In this document: positions 10,444-22,649 of the stretch, piece by piece
Position numbering within the stretch: the stretch's first letter is position 1
Layout: the number at the start of each line of letters is the position of its first letter
Source: Bullera alba
Lineage: Eukaryota > Basidiomycota > Tremellomycetes > Tremellales > Bulleraceae
NCBI GenBank assembly: GCA_001600095.1
Contig: BCIX01000001.1
Location: forward strand, 4,241,198 to 4,305,197
Reading direction: 5' to 3'
Length of the DNA: 64,000 bases
Notes under the pieces: model-generated
Database searches by the model: none
What the model saw: the letters and a program-made list of their open reading frames with translations, nothing else
What the model was told of the DNA's origin: nothing
Made by a program: the position numbers and the translations under genes

Positions 10444-13400
10444 ATGTCCACGACCCTCTTCCTTCCTTCACCTGTGAATAGTACTTTCGGACCGCCATCT
10501 TTCGGCAGACCCACATACTATCGACATCCAAGCTCGCAGCATCATACCTCGCCTCCAAGTGCCTCCTTGGCCACACCCAACTGGCCCTCTCTCGACGACT
10601 GGTCTGCGCTACCGCCTACTCGGTCCAACTTGGTCCGTGATCTTCCTTCCCCCGTCGTAACTCTCCCGACTGGACATGCCGAGTCGCATCAGCAGCAAGT
10701 TCGACAAAGGCTCTCCATGGTCAATCTGCTCGGCAAGATGCCGTTGACCAAGTCCAAGCACAGGCATACCAACACCATCTCCGCCCACCCTGGCTTCTCC
10801 GCGGACGACTTTTTTATCGCATTCGACACCCCACGCATGCCCAATCCCTCCCGCCTGTCCACTTTCAGCATCGACAAGTCAAAGAGCAGAAAATACGCTT
10901 CACCCCCTTCCTCGCCTCTGCCCTCACCACCAGCGACACCCCACTCAAGATCCTTCAATCGTCGACCCACATCGCATACACCTATCAAATCTTCCTTCGG
11001 TAATGGAACGGGCGATCTGAAAGTCTATCCAAGCATACACGGCGTGATTGACAATGCCACACATCTTCCCACACACACAGAGGCGGGCCGGCAAGTGTCC
11101 ATGATCGACTTTGGCTTACCATCACCTACCGCCCGATCGAGCAAGGATGAAGACAAGGCAAAGGCAACAATCAGGAGTAGGAGGGCCAGGAGGGATACGA
11201 TGGACCTGCCGATGATGGCACTTCAACCGATGGACACGAGGCCGGCGATGCCGGAGATCGATCAACATCACGTTCAGAAGCATCAGAAGCAGGCCGTCGT
11301 CGAGGAACAAAAGGCTTACCGATCAACCGCGGCGGGCATTGCTTCCGACTGGCACATCGTCTCCTTGCCCCCGCACTCTCGCAAAGCTGTAAGAGGGCAA
11401 ATGGCAGGGATCGAGGCGAAGTCTTATAGTGCGTTTTCCTTATCACTCTGTGGTGGCGCATCATCGACTGACCTCATTTAGACTCGTCCACCACTACCCG
11501 CTCACTGTTACATCCCGACGGCTCGGTGGACAACTTCGACTCGTCGAGTTCCGTCGAGTCTCACGGCTCTGAATGGGGAGCAGAGGAAGTTCTTGAACAT
11601 CTATCTGGACATCTTGATGACCAATGGAATGGGGATCTAACCGCTGCATCGGTATACACTAGCGCTCAACATAGTAGAAGTAAGCAAGACGATCACGGAA
11701 GCCTGCACTGTGAGTCTTAATGAGCTTCTTGACATCTCAACACCGCTCGTCTCCATTCCGACCGACTGTTTCGGATTGTCTCAGTTATAACGTCTTCGAT
11801 TTATTGTTCTGCCCTCGATATGTTTTACCTCAAATTCACGACTTGTGCTGACTCCGGGCCGGTCGCCTTTCTTAGCGTCCTTTCGAGTGACAGACCAATA
11901 TCGAAGTAACGCAAGCACATCGTTTGACAACGAGGAAGCTGCCTTGGCCAACGGATCTATAAGGTCGTGGAGAGGAGCTCGGAAACGACTTTCCAGCTTG
12001 ACTCAGCCGCCGTCAGTTCCAGTATCTCCCCAATCATCAGCAGTGCCTATTGTCAGATCCAGTCTCCCGCCAGCATCGCCAGCACCTAGCAGACCAGTCC
12101 CCAAGACTCCGACCGCTGGTGCTTACACCGATGGAAGACGGCCAAAGCTAGATCGATTGGTGACCTCCACTTCCTCTGGTGCACCTGGTATCCTTCCAAC
12201 ACGCACCTCTTCCATCTTGGCATCACCGCTGTCACCTCTGAGGCCCTCTCCTCACACTGGTCATCTGGAAAGGACCATCTCGGATCTTTCAACCAAGAGT
12301 ACTCCGGTTATACCTCCCAGAAGCGCATCCCGTTCCTCCTTCGGTCTAGGTGACCCGCATTGCAGCGATACCGGCCCCGCACCAAAGGCGTCCGACGCCA
12401 TGCTGCGCCGTATCACCTCGGACAAGGTACACAAGGGATCTGGGGAAAGGGACTATACGGCGATGGAGAAGGCGGACACGCTGCAAATGGGTAAACAGCC
12501 TTTACCATCGTTCCGCAAGTCGGCCAAAGAAAATGCCGGGCATGTCGGAGTACAGGTTCCACTGATCCTTGGATCGAAGGTGGTTGTCCCAGGCGTGCCC
12601 TTTGACGCCGACGACGAGAAAGGATACTTGTCGTGAGTATTGTTCCTGTCTTTCCAGCAGCCCTTCCTCTTGCGGCCTTCTTTTCCGGGAACTTTGAGCA
12701 TCAGAGCACCCCATCGATATATCATCCCTTGGTTTCAGAAAATCGTGAGCTGATATATAATCACGGTAGACCTGGATCTCCCTTGCCAATACACCTACGA
12801 CCACTTCCTCCTCTCCCCACAGCTGCTGTCGCGCTCAAAGCTCGCGCTCAATCGACAGGCGGTGCATTCCTATTTCCGGGCAAATTGCACAATCGCTTAT
12901 TACGCCCTAAACGCAGCTCGACCACTCCGGAAGCTACCATACCAGTGGGCCAGGCCACACCTCCGCCAGAGCCCATCACGCCACCATCGACCGCCAAGGT
13001 GCTGCTTAAACTGGTAGCAAGGGATGAGCCTCACATCGGATCCATAAGTCCGCCTAGACCCAAGGACATTGCGGAACGACGACGCGGAATGACTGCAATG
13101 TCGTTCCTAGCTATGGAGGATCCGACAAAGTCTCGAGTCCAGTCCGAGGTATCCTCCGCTGTTGGCGATATGGACGATGTGCCAGCGATGCCTCAGCGCA
13201 AAGCTGGACATACCAGAAATGACAGTCATGTCGTCACGCATATCATCCCTCCAGAGGAGTTGGCCAGAATCACCAGCTCGAGACCGAGACGTGGAAGCGA
13301 TAGCGAGGTGTCATCCCCTACTTCCAGCGATATCGACATGAGGTCAAATGTCGCCCAGTTCGGAGGTTCCGCTTACAACTTGGTCTCACCACCCAGCTTG

Positions 13401-14784
13401 GCGGTCCACAAGCGAGCCAGTCTTCAGCACAAACGACGAAGTGTCCGATCGCAGAATGGTCCTGGGCCACAGCAGAGGAAGAGCTCGAGTCAGACTTTGG
13501 GCAGTTTGCGGGGCTTCACCTATTCATATGACGACCCAGAAGATGATGATGTTCTGGCACTCCCTACGCCGCTCTCGCCTCCTCCCAGACCGAGGGTCTC
13601 AGCATCTGCGGTAGCCGTCGCAAGAGGGAAGCATCACCCAATGGTTCATCCACGAGTGTCGCCCTCGCAATCGCATCCCAGCTCACCGTTCGAGGATGAC
13701 GGCCGAAGCGCCGTGACTATCAATACCAATGATCGACCACCGACCTTTTATCGAGAGTCGGAACACCGTAGAGGCGAACCACCCATGCCAGTGCTTGGAG
13801 GGAAGCACTTGAAACCTCATGTCACAGCGGGTCTTGACAACTCGACTTTGTCGGAAAAAATCCCTTCGCTTGGTGGACGATTGTATGGTGTCTCGAACAG
13901 CTCCTCTCCACAAAACCCCGACTCGACCTGACGACTCGGACGCGCCATACAACATGCCCACCCCGCAACTTGGTCACTCGGACAACGAGCAATTGACGCC
14001 ATCCTCGGTTGAGCTAAATCCCCAGCAAGGTCACCGTCAACGTCGAACAAACCCGGAACCGGCTGGCGTTCGGGTCGCCGATACGCACGATGAGGGCTAC
14101 TCTTCTACCTCGTCCAATGACGGAAGCGTACGTTCCGGGTGGAGCATGGAAGTCAAGATCGGGACGGTAGTCAATCGCAAGGAGGACCAGGTTTCACAGG
14201 CTGCGCGAGCTCGACTCGTCAATACCGACCGGACCGCCAAGCGAGTATCAACTTCGAGTCAGAAAAGCAGTCCCACACATCGGATCAGTGGACATCGGTC
14301 GAATTCTGACTCGTTCGGACAAGCTCAAGCAGAAGTGTTCATGGTCTCCCCTCGATCAGCGGAAGCACGCGTGAGCTTGGGCGCTACTGCTGGCCCACCT
14401 CCCGCTCGGCGGGGCAGCAGACTCGACAGCCGACATCCCGGCAATATCAAACTACCAAGAGCCAATCAGAGTAACAGCTCCAGTCCAGTATCACCTGTGA
14501 GCCCAGCGTATAGAGGGTCGCCCATATCGCCTACCTTCAGAAGCAGAGGATCGATCTCCAGCCCTACGACGAGGACTCACAATGTCACCACGCCCACATT
14601 CGGCTCCCCAACAAGACCAGCACGTTCGGGGCAGACAGGAGTGGCTCGAGGCTTTGCGCAAGGCGACTCGCCGACTGATCGAGCGGCGGCAGAGAGGGTA
14701 GAGGCCATGAAGATCTGGCTGGCCAGTAAGCCAAGAAAGTCGGCGGAAAGGGACGGGAATGAGCGCGGTAATTGCGTCTTGTGA
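10444..14784 (+). CDS. Long disordered Ser/Pro-rich protein, unrecognised
   Basis: I do not recognise this family. Coding character is continuous from ATG 10444 across introns at about 11430-11480, 11710-11875 and 12633-12769 (phases match; the last joins KGYLS to PGSPLPIHLRPLPP). The product exceeds 1,200 aa and is dominated by Ser, Pro, Arg and Thr with many SP/TP sites, suggesting a heavily phosphorylated scaffold or signalling protein. Ordered patches are few: QVRQRLSMVNLLGKM, GFSADDFFIAFDTPR, and a C-terminal helix AAAERVEAMKIWLASKPRK. The frame changes between about 13768 and 13931. A weak intron (GTAGAG...AACAG, 13768-13900) would restore it, otherwise there is a one-base indel or two genes. 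The second segment has its own ATG at 13952. Confidence is high for coding, low for exact structure. Confidence 0.55.
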
Positions 14785-15109
14785 TTGACTTGTTGGAGGG
14801 GGTGAAGTGTGTCTCATAGAGGTAGTGCTTGTGTATAGAGCAGTGTCGCCTTGTGGTCTGTAATCTAATCACTTGTACAACCGACCGAGTAATATGTATG
14901 ACCGCTTGATCCTGATCCAAGCATCCCACACCCAACGGGTCGTTGTATCGTACTCGTAGTATACGACAGCGGACACCGGCCGGCAATCGCTCACCGGGAA
15001 AGTCCGAAAAGTTGAGCGATCATGAGCGATTCGATGTCGAACTGATTCAGCCGAGTGTACATCTTATATTGATCTCACAACACTCGCACAGTCATCTACT
15101 TCAGGGACG

Positions 15110-15671
15110 ATGTCATCCGAGACGCACCAGGATCAAGATCAACGACAGCAGAGGGCATGTCAGAACTCCCGGGATAATCTGATAGCATGCCTCATGCGAA
15201 CGGATTGGTGAGTTAGTTGTATCGATTCCGCCGCTGCTCCTACGGCTCTACCGCCAGATTCCACACCTTTGGTAAACGAGAATGTTCAGCTGACCTGGTG
15301 TTGATGGATAGTGTCCTGAAAAGAGGCAAAACGCCTGGAGAATGCATCAAGACGCCAGCGGAGCTACCGGTACAATGTCAACATCTGATATCGAATTACG
15401 CGGATTGCAAGAAAGGCATGGTGAGTGATTGGATCCTGGACATTAGGTATACATAGCCTTCTGGCCGCTGGCAGGGAGATAGGGCTGTTAAAAAGAGGCT
15501 TCGAGTGTGGTGCTACTCGAGCAAACGGTCGCTAATCATTGTATACCTCAGCTCGATATGAGAAGACGGTTCAGAGGGAATCATCTGTCGGACAAAGAGG
15601 CGAAGAGCAGTAGAGGCAGTGGAGTGATTGGTATCGCGGACGTAGGACCAGAAACTAAAGGAGAAAAGTAG
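15110..15671 (+). CDS. PET191: PET191/COA5 cytochrome c oxidase assembly factor
   Basis: Small mitochondrial intermembrane-space protein needed for complex IV assembly. Three exons (15110-15207, 15312-15420, 15552-15671) give 108 aa. The twin-cysteine framework is clear: ACQNSRDNLIACLMRTDCVL, then GKTPGECIK, then VQCQHLISNYADCKKGMLDM, followed by the hallmark RRRFRGN. These CX(n)C cysteines form the disulphides of the family's coiled-coil-helix fold. The C-terminus is a short polar extension. Splice phases all close and the Cys at the first junction is restored only by splicing (TG|T). This is one of the safest calls in the window. Confidence 0.93.
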
Positions 15672-15672
15672 G

Positions 15673-15921
15673 ATGGCCACAATGGAACAGCCAGGAACAG
15701 TCACACCTTACCTCAGCGACGATATCGGCTCTGCGAGCTTTCAGGATCACGGCGAAATTGTCCACACCGACAACAAACACTTCTCTGACCCACACATCAT
15801 GTTGTACGAATACATTGCATGGATCCTGATGATTATACACGTGCTGGGTATGGCGATACAACATATTCTTGGCTACCCTCCCTTCCGTGGAGCTCGGAAA
15901 GATGATCATGCTTCTCGATAG
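15673..15921 (+). CDS. Possible small membrane ORF after PET191 (doubtful)
   Basis: An 82-codon frame begins 1 nt after the PET191 stop and encodes one hydrophobic stretch (YIAWILMIIHVLGMAIQHI) with polar ends. It sits in what should be the PET191 3'UTR, convergent with HUS1, and I know no homologue. It may be chance. Confidence 0.15.
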   Translation: MATMEQPGTVTPYLSDDIGSASFQDHGEIVHTDNKHFSDPHIMLYEYIAWILMIIHVLGMAIQHILGYPPFRGARKDDHASR

Positions 15922-15945
15922 TCCTCGACCCCGTAATCGTCATGT

Positions 15946-17433
15946 CTAGTCGTCATCATCCCCCATGTTCTTCGCAGGGATGAAGAACGTCAACACTCCT
16001 CCAGCCTCATTGATGTCGCCTATGGGGAGTCAGCAAGGACATTTCAGCTCTAGCAGCGCACCACTTACCGATGTAGACGTAAGCAATCACGCAGTGTTTC
16101 TCGCAGATACCTATGACCGAGCTCAGTGCGGCATCCAATTCCTAATCTCCGTTCAAACTTACATGCTATTGCGATCCCACCAACCAGATGACTGTTGAGG
16201 AATTTGAGGAGACCTTTGATTGTGACAACGGTAGTGAACATGCGGTCAGGAGGGGGTGGCTCGGCATCAGAGTCGGCTACGGAAAGTAGTATCAGCTATC
16301 TTGCCAACTGAAGCGGACAATGTCCTGCTCGCCTGTAGACGCAGGGATGTGAAGCCCTGTCCATGTTGTACTGAGATTCAGCCTGGAATCGACTACAGCT
16401 AGCTCCATAGTCCCTTCCTGGCAGATCGTGAGCCCGTAACACAGCGAAAAGGAGAAGAGATCCTACCAGATTGGCAGATATCTTCACGTCGTCGGCGATA
16501 TGGCTGAGCCTGGAAACAATGTTACGCAGCTCGGAGAGATTGGGCAGGATAAGGTGGATCTGAAGCACAGTCAGGTCAGTGGTACCTCAGGGTAAAGTCA
16601 CCGAATTCTAAACTCACATCCGGAGGTGGACATAAAGGCTCATTCAATTCATCCTGCCTCTTCTTGGACAGAACATGGACATTGACTTCATGGGTGATAG
16701 TCATGGGCTTGCCGGTGGGTGTCTTAGACAGTCAGCAAAGTCACGCCATGTATAGTAGAGAAGGTTCACATACCATTCCCCTGATATCGAAGACCCACAT
16801 GGGCTGGGTACCCTTCTTGTTTAGCTTCAGCGTGACCTCCGAGTCGGAGAGCGCTGTCGCATTGTGTTTGGCGGAATCGGTCGTAGCTCCAGCTTGAATG
16901 CACGTCAGCATTGTAATCTGCATCCGGGGTCCCGGGTGTCTGATTGAGTCTGATTCTCCCGTCGTGATCTCACTCACCAGAATTGTCCGCACTTCTGAGC
17001 ACTTTTAAAAGGGAATCGAGGTTGATCTCGAGCCATATCTCGTTGTCGTTGTTCGATTCTATGCGGAAACTGGTGAAGAGTGTGTCCTATAATTTCATCA
17101 GAGACACATTTTTAAGGAAATCTGCGCTCAGACTCACCACTTTGACTTGACTAGTAAGTAGGCCTTATTAGCGAGCATGCTATAACCTGCTATAACAGCT
17201 GAAGAAAGGACTCACGACCACACCTGTACCCCATCCCTGCCTTCATTCCCAGGCACGATAAAGTAGACCTTCTCGGGCGACAGTCTAATGATACACACTT
17301 TCGCCAGACTCGATAGCGACTTGACTATCTCTACAGCTGAGATTAGCAAGAGGAAATTTACCCAATGGAAACATTGAGGAAGGAGCTCACTATGCAGGAG
17401 GGGTACATTCGTGATAGCCGTACGGAACCTCAT
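15946..17433 (-). CDS. HUS1: HUS1 subunit of the 9-1-1 checkpoint clamp
   Basis: PCNA-like subunit of the Rad9-Hus1-Rad1 ring loaded at DNA damage. The start is ATG 17433 (MRFRTAITNVPLLH), matching the usual MKFRA start. After introns come AKVCIIRLSPEKVYFIVPG, then DTLFTSFRIESNNDNEIWLE, then INLDSLLKVLRSADNS. The C-terminal third has HLILPNLSELRNIVSRL and ISANLVGSLLLF. It ends with VTIKGLLKFLNSHLVGG, HCVIAYVYIG and an acidic FIPAKNMGDDDD tail before the TAG at 15946. That order and the LLKFLNSH motif are characteristic. The gene has about eight short introns. The frame stays open upstream of ATG 17433, but that part is not conserved in character, so I chose the internal Met. Confidence 0.87.
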
Positions 17434-17837
17434 ACCCGCTGATCGTCGATCGTGTCGCTTGATAGATCCCTCGCCTCGCCTCACTACTGCCAATCCGTCA
17501 TCTTCCTTGATGATGCGACCAGCGGGGAGGAGATAGAAGTTGTCCAGACCGAAAGTCAACCGAAAGTCGAGATTAAGGTGGACGTCTGACTGGACTGAAA
17601 CGCGTACCTCCACCTCATACTGTGAGCCACGTGGAAGATTGATCCCGTTCCCTTCCTCCCTCTCGGCATTCCCGTCGCGCTGTGCACAACGAGCACAGCA
17701 GCTACAAATCGTCAACAATAAGCAGGGAGAGACGCGAAGATCAGCATCTCCATTCAACCATCTCTTGTCAATCGCAGCAACTAGACAATCGACTACCGAA
17801 CCTCACCACAGACCACTGAACGCATACCTCGAACATC
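17434..17837. promoter_or_regulatory. Divergent promoter, HUS1 / synaptobrevin
   Basis: About 400 bp between the HUS1 start and the first exon of the SNARE gene. No TATA box is obvious. A frame stays open from HUS1 into this region but lacks the family pattern. Confidence 0.35.
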
Positions 17838-18735
17838 ATGTGCGTTGAACATCCTTCGAAGTGTTCCTCCCCTCCTCGAGCACTGTCCTTCGTTACTTGG
17901 TATTCACATGATGAGGAGCTCGGCGACCCAACCACTGGACATTGACTACCATATTTGAGAAGCAGAAGCTGACCAGAAACATTGTCACAGGTCTAGCGAC
18001 CCATATGACCCTTATATTCCCGCCTCGGGCTCCGGTCCATCGAGTTCGACTCCGGCCCCCGGCCAAGGCGGACCACAGAACAAGAAGGTCAGTGTGCAAT
18101 CCAGGAACCCCGATAAAATCCCCTGCTGAGCAAGGCCTGAACGTACAAGGAGCTGACGCCGCATGTAACAGATACAAGACATCCAGAGTCAGATCGACAG
18201 CACGGTCGGGATCATGCACGAGAACATCCAGCGAGTGGCCGAGAGAGGAGAGAGACTCGATGCTCTTCAGGACAAGACTGGTGAGTCACCATGTCATTCC
18301 TTCCCTTGTCGGTCTACGTCAAGTCCTACCGTGCTTCGAGCTGTTCGCGAGGATGGACTGCGAATGAGAAAGGCTTCGCGGGCCAAAGCACACCGCTCAG
18401 ATGTCATGGAGAAGCAGCGAATCTCCATCCTTCTGTGTTCGAGCTGATTCTCCTCTCAAGATACCCTTGCCGTCTCCGCACAAGGCTTCAGACGTGGTGC
18501 CAACAGGGTCCGCAAGCAGATGTGGTAAGTGGTTGTCCTGATGGGCCACCTACCAAGCCTCGCTAACCATCGGCACAGGTGGAAGGACATGAGGATGCGA
18601 ATCATCATCGGTATTGGAATCTGTGTCCTTATCGTCGTCATCGTCGTTCCCATCGTCAAGGCGTGAGTGCCAATCGGTTTGGCAGTGATCACGAGCTGAC
18701 GTCGGTTCACGTCCAGTGTGCAGAACAAGAACTAA
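17838..18735 (+). CDS. Synaptobrevin/VAMP-type R-SNARE
   Basis: Vesicle SNARE for exocytic and endosomal fusion (Snc1/Snc2 type). The coding sequence is in six pieces: AT at 17838-17839, then 17991-18087, 18172-18280, 18461-18524, 18579-18662 and 18717-18735, totalling 124 aa. The order is a short Pro/Ser/Gly N-terminus ([15 protein letters not shown]), the R-SNARE coil ([35 protein letters not shown]), then [19 protein letters not shown], and one C-terminal transmembrane anchor [19 protein letters not shown]. The central-layer Arg lies in ENIQRVAER. The start codon is interrupted by a 151-nt intron. All phases close, and no other upstream Met fits the frame. Confidence 0.9.
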
Positions 18736-19029
18736 AGTAGCACGTCGTGATTATCCGTTTCTCATCCCTTTCCTTTCCGCCTCCTTGGCAGATAACCCTT
18801 GCGCCTGCCGTAGATCCCAGACTTGTGACGATGTATCATATGATCGGATGTGACCGGATCGAGCAAGCGAGCAAGACGGTGATCTCTGCGTTCGTGAGGG
18901 CGCGACAGGGCGTGCCGGTGCCGGTAAGCGGTTCGAAACGGGGTGTCTAGGGGAGCTGCACTCACCAGACCTAAGATATGGCATCTCCGGACACAGCTGG
19001 CAAAAAGCAAACGACAATAAGGAAATTTT

Positions 19030-19219
19030 GGTACCCTGACATCAGAAGGCTGCAGTGTGAGGCCAACGACATCTTGTGAGAACGTAGGGCAAGCCCAAGA
19101 GGTTTTCACGAGGTTAGGAAAGATTCTATGAGAAATACAACCCGTAGGTTGGTTAAGCTTCTCACAGCTTAAAGAACAGATACTACACATGATCTTAGCC
19201 AAAAGAGGCCAGAGAGGAT
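19030..19219 (-). ncRNA. U2 spliceosomal snRNA
   Basis: On the minus strand from 19219 the RNA-sense sequence begins ATCCTCTCT and continues GGCCTCTTTTGGCTAAGATC, the near-invariant U2 5' region. GTGTAGTATCTGTTCTT follows and contains the branch-point-pairing GTAGTA. A stem-loop (TTTAAGCTGTGAGAAGCTTAA) fits stem IIa. A later GGGCTTGCCC hairpin and an ACACTGCAGCC loop resemble the 3' stem-loops III and IV. The 5' end is placed by family comparison; the 3' end is approximate. It lies between the SNARE gene and GRR1. Confidence 0.9.
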
Positions 19220-19538
19220 AAAATCACCGTAATCACTTTTCTCATTTTTGCAATCGCTGCGAATGAAAAGACTGGTTATTTCGCCGAGATGGTAGTATAA
19301 CGCCGGACAAGTGGCGATGCGTCAGCCGCGGCCGCTGCATCGTGCATCATGCATAAGCTTACTGCATGATCGTCGGTCGTCCATGAGATCTGAGATAGAA
19401 AGGGTTGTCCTGATGCACCGGATCTACGACATGGAACGATACATATGGGTCGGACAGGCTACAGCTATCTATGGCTACATGGTAATGGCGACAAGCCTTC
19501 GTGATTCTCTGTCATGACTGGTGTGGCGGCTCATCACA

Positions 19539-22500
19539 TCATCTCCTCCTGCCGCTAGGATCCGTCCAGCCGAGCGTATTGGTCATCCACTTGAACGCCC
19601 CGCTGCCACTCTCAGTCAAGCCCCGTCTTTCTCCTCTTGTGACCCGGCCAGTGCTAGTGCTAGAGCTAGTGCTGGCGCTGGGGCCAGGCTCCTCGTTCAA
19701 CGGCTCGCTCGGTGGTATTGGGGTGTACGTGTCGGGTATCGTTCTCAAGACTGTTCTATCGAAGGGATTCCCCCGAAAAGATCCTTCTTCGTTGGTATCG
19801 CCTTGAGGTTCATCGTTGTCTACGATTCTCCATCGTAGGTTCCTGCTACTTCCGGGTGCAGAGGCCAAGCTGGTACCACCTGTCGCTTCCCCAGAGGCGT
19901 TCCGATGTCGTCGATCGTTCGGAGCAGATGGTCTCGCGGGCGTGGGCGAAAGGTAGTTGGGATCGGTTGAGGAGAACATTGCGCCCAATCGCTCAGCTGG
20001 ATGGAATGTCGCAAGATTGTCGCCGATGATTGTGCTTCTGTAGGACGGCGCGTATCTCTCCGATTCGGCAGCCGTCGCGTAACGGTATATAGGCATCCCG
20101 CTTCTGGTCCGATCGGCGATCGCTTCATCCACCACGATCACCCGACCGGCTCGTGGCCCAGAGAGAGGCATGTATGATTGCGGAATGAAAGGCGGTAGAT
20201 GAGGGGGAGGCGAGTGGTCTGCTCCACCAGACGATTGAGATGAAGTGGAAGTCCGCCTCGAGTCGGCTCCATTCTCTGCAAGAGCTTCGAGCATCTGGTT
20301 TTGGAGGTAGGTCCTCAAGTTGTTGATGCCCGAGTTCGAGTACACGCAAAACGATTGTCGTTGATGATCGTTATACCCCTACGCTTCATTAGCGACCGTG
20401 GCAGGGTAGCCTGTATGTTTCACTTACGACAGGAGGCAGTCGACAGAATTGCTTGAGTTCTGCCGTTCTGAACGCCGTCACTCCTGTGAGACTCATGTGG
20501 TTTAATCTGGGTAGCTGGGTCAACAGGGCGGTGATCGCCTCCACGGACAGGTTGGTGCAGTGAGACAAGTGCAGTCGTTCGAGGGACGAATGTCGTTCGG
20601 CAAGCACTTTTACCCCGTCGCTGGTGAGGAGTGGCATCTAGGACAAGGTGTCAACACACCCCGCTCATCCAACCTCGATCTTTGACTAACCTTGACCAGA
20701 CTGATACGCCGAAGCTTGGTCAGATTGCCTGCAATTTCAGACACTGCTTGATCGGTTAAGAGAGGACAGCCTAAATAGCAGGTTAGCATTTGCCCACTCA
20801 AGACACAGTGAAACGTCGCTCACAGGCCAGGTCCAGGTATCTGATCCGGGTACAGGACCGCACAATTTCGGTTACACCCTCGTCGGTAAGGCTGCAAATC
20901 GGGTGAGCGGGGACAACCTGGAATAGGGAGACACGTAGCTAGACTTACGCCGAGATGTGTCCCAGGTGTAGGTGATGAAGGTGTTTTCCCAATTCTGCTA
21001 TACTGAATGCTGCTTGGTCGGTCAGGTTGATGCACTTGGCGAGGTTGATGTGTCGCAGGCGAGGAGCGTTACGGACCAGATTTCTGACTGCCAAATCACC
21101 AATACCGTCGCAACCGGTCAATTCGACGGTCCTCAGAAATTCCAGAGTCGTATGTGACGGGATGATCCTCTGCCAAACCCCGCCTGACAGCTCTCGCATG
21201 TGTGCGGGTAAATCCTCGATATCGGGGACATGGTAATCGTCGAAGTCACCGGAGACTAGCCCTTGTAAGTCGGGAAAGCCGTCATCGGTGAGATTGGTGT
21301 TTCCGCTAAAGCGGAGTTCTCGCAGAAACTTGGAATTGATGAGGATGGTGTACAAAGACGCATCCGTGAGCTGAGGCACTCCGACGACCTCGACCTCTAG
21401 CAGCAACGGACATGCCCTGGCAATAGCCATCACCGAAATGTCCGTCACGCGATGGCATTGGCTGATCTTGAACTAAGAGAAGGTTCCGATCAGCGTTGCG
21501 TCCGCCAGACTATAGTATGTGATACGACTGACCCGTCTGAAGAGGTTACTGTGCTTGGCTATCGATTTGAGTCCTTCGTCTCCCACGCTGATACACTTGG
21601 TCATATTCAAGCCCTGCAGTCGAGGAGTCGTCTCTGCAATCGTTGTGACCACAGTGTCCTCTACCCCACTGACAGCGGCTAGATCCGCTGTTGTCAATTC
21701 CGGTAGACCGGAGACTAGCTTTTTGATTCCTTGGGTAGTGAGATTGGTAGCACCCGTAAGGGTCAACTTCTCTATCCGTCTACACAGCTCCAGGCCATCT
21801 ATCAGCTCGTCGGTGAGGTCTGAGGCGATAGCCGAGAGTCCGAGTCGCCGGAGTGATGAGGCGTAGGGTAGCGAGGGGTCGTCAGAGCGGAGGACACGCG
21901 TCATGAGAGCCAATTGGCGAGAGTTGGAGATGACCGGTCGATACCAAAATTGGGAGTATGCACATAGGCACCATGTGCGAGACACTTGTAGTGCTGCTTG
22001 CAGATCTCTGCTATCATCCAGCATCCTGAAAACCTGTTTGTACATGTCAGATCCATTACCCTTCACATTGCTGGCAGTAACTCACATTGACCAGAATCTC
22101 TGGTGGTAGAGTGCCGGCCATGCCATCTCCTGTTCCGGGGTCACTGAAGAGATCCGCGCCCTCCGATTGTAGCGTGGACTTCCCTTTGCCCTTTCTTATC
22201 CAGCTAATCATTGTCTCGTCGTTCAGACTGTCCTCCATGACCTCTGTGTCATCGCCTTCATCGTCGGACACGCTGGTGATGGAAGGCGTGTTCGATGGCG
22301 GTCGCGAGGCATACGTTGGCATCGAGCTGAGGTATCGAACCGGTCGCTGGTTCAATGACAGTTGTGCTAGAGAAGCCTGTGTAAGGGAGAGCCTTCGCTC
22401 ATTTTCGATTTCGAATGACCTGCGAGTGGAGTGCGTCCACCGCGACGATTCGGCGACTTGACTTTGCCGACGATGCTGCTGTTCGGCTTGTACATCGTAT

Positions 22501-22649
22501 GACTCTTCGCGAGAGGGCGCTGGAGAGCTCCGGAGACGGACATCAGGTCCCGCTTGGTCACGTTGCGGTCCGCCATTCGCAGGAGACGAAGGGAGGTAGT
22601 GAGATGAAGACGGCGAGGGCGGGTCGGAGTGAGCGCGTCCTCTTGCCAT
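19539..22649 (-). CDS. GRR1: GRR1-like F-box/leucine-rich-repeat protein
   Basis: Substrate receptor of an SCF ubiquitin ligase; in yeasts Grr1 links nutrient state to G1 cyclins and transporter regulation. Start ATG 22649. The order is a disordered Ser-rich N-terminus, an F-box (LPPEILVNVFRMLDDSRDLQ spanning one intron, then VSRTWCLCAYSQFWYRP), and at least ten cysteine-type LRRs such as LTGATNLTTQGIKKLV, LNMTKCISVGDEGLKSIAKH, INLAKCINLTDQAAFSIAEL and LHLSHCTNLSVEAITALL. A C-terminal segment FCVYSNSGINNLRTYL and a long Ser/Thr-rich tail follow to the TGA at 19539. The post-LRR segment is what distinguishes Grr1 from other F-box/LRR proteins. Introns are short and phase-consistent where checked. 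Confidence 0.88.

Noticed and set aside
17434..17757. Longer HUS1 start at 17757
   Set aside because: The extra residues do not resemble the family and MRFRTAI at 17433 matches the usual N-terminus.
19501..20029. Plus-strand frames opposite the 3' end of GRR1
   Set aside because: Antisense of the Ser/Thr-rich GRR1 tail; no family resemblance.
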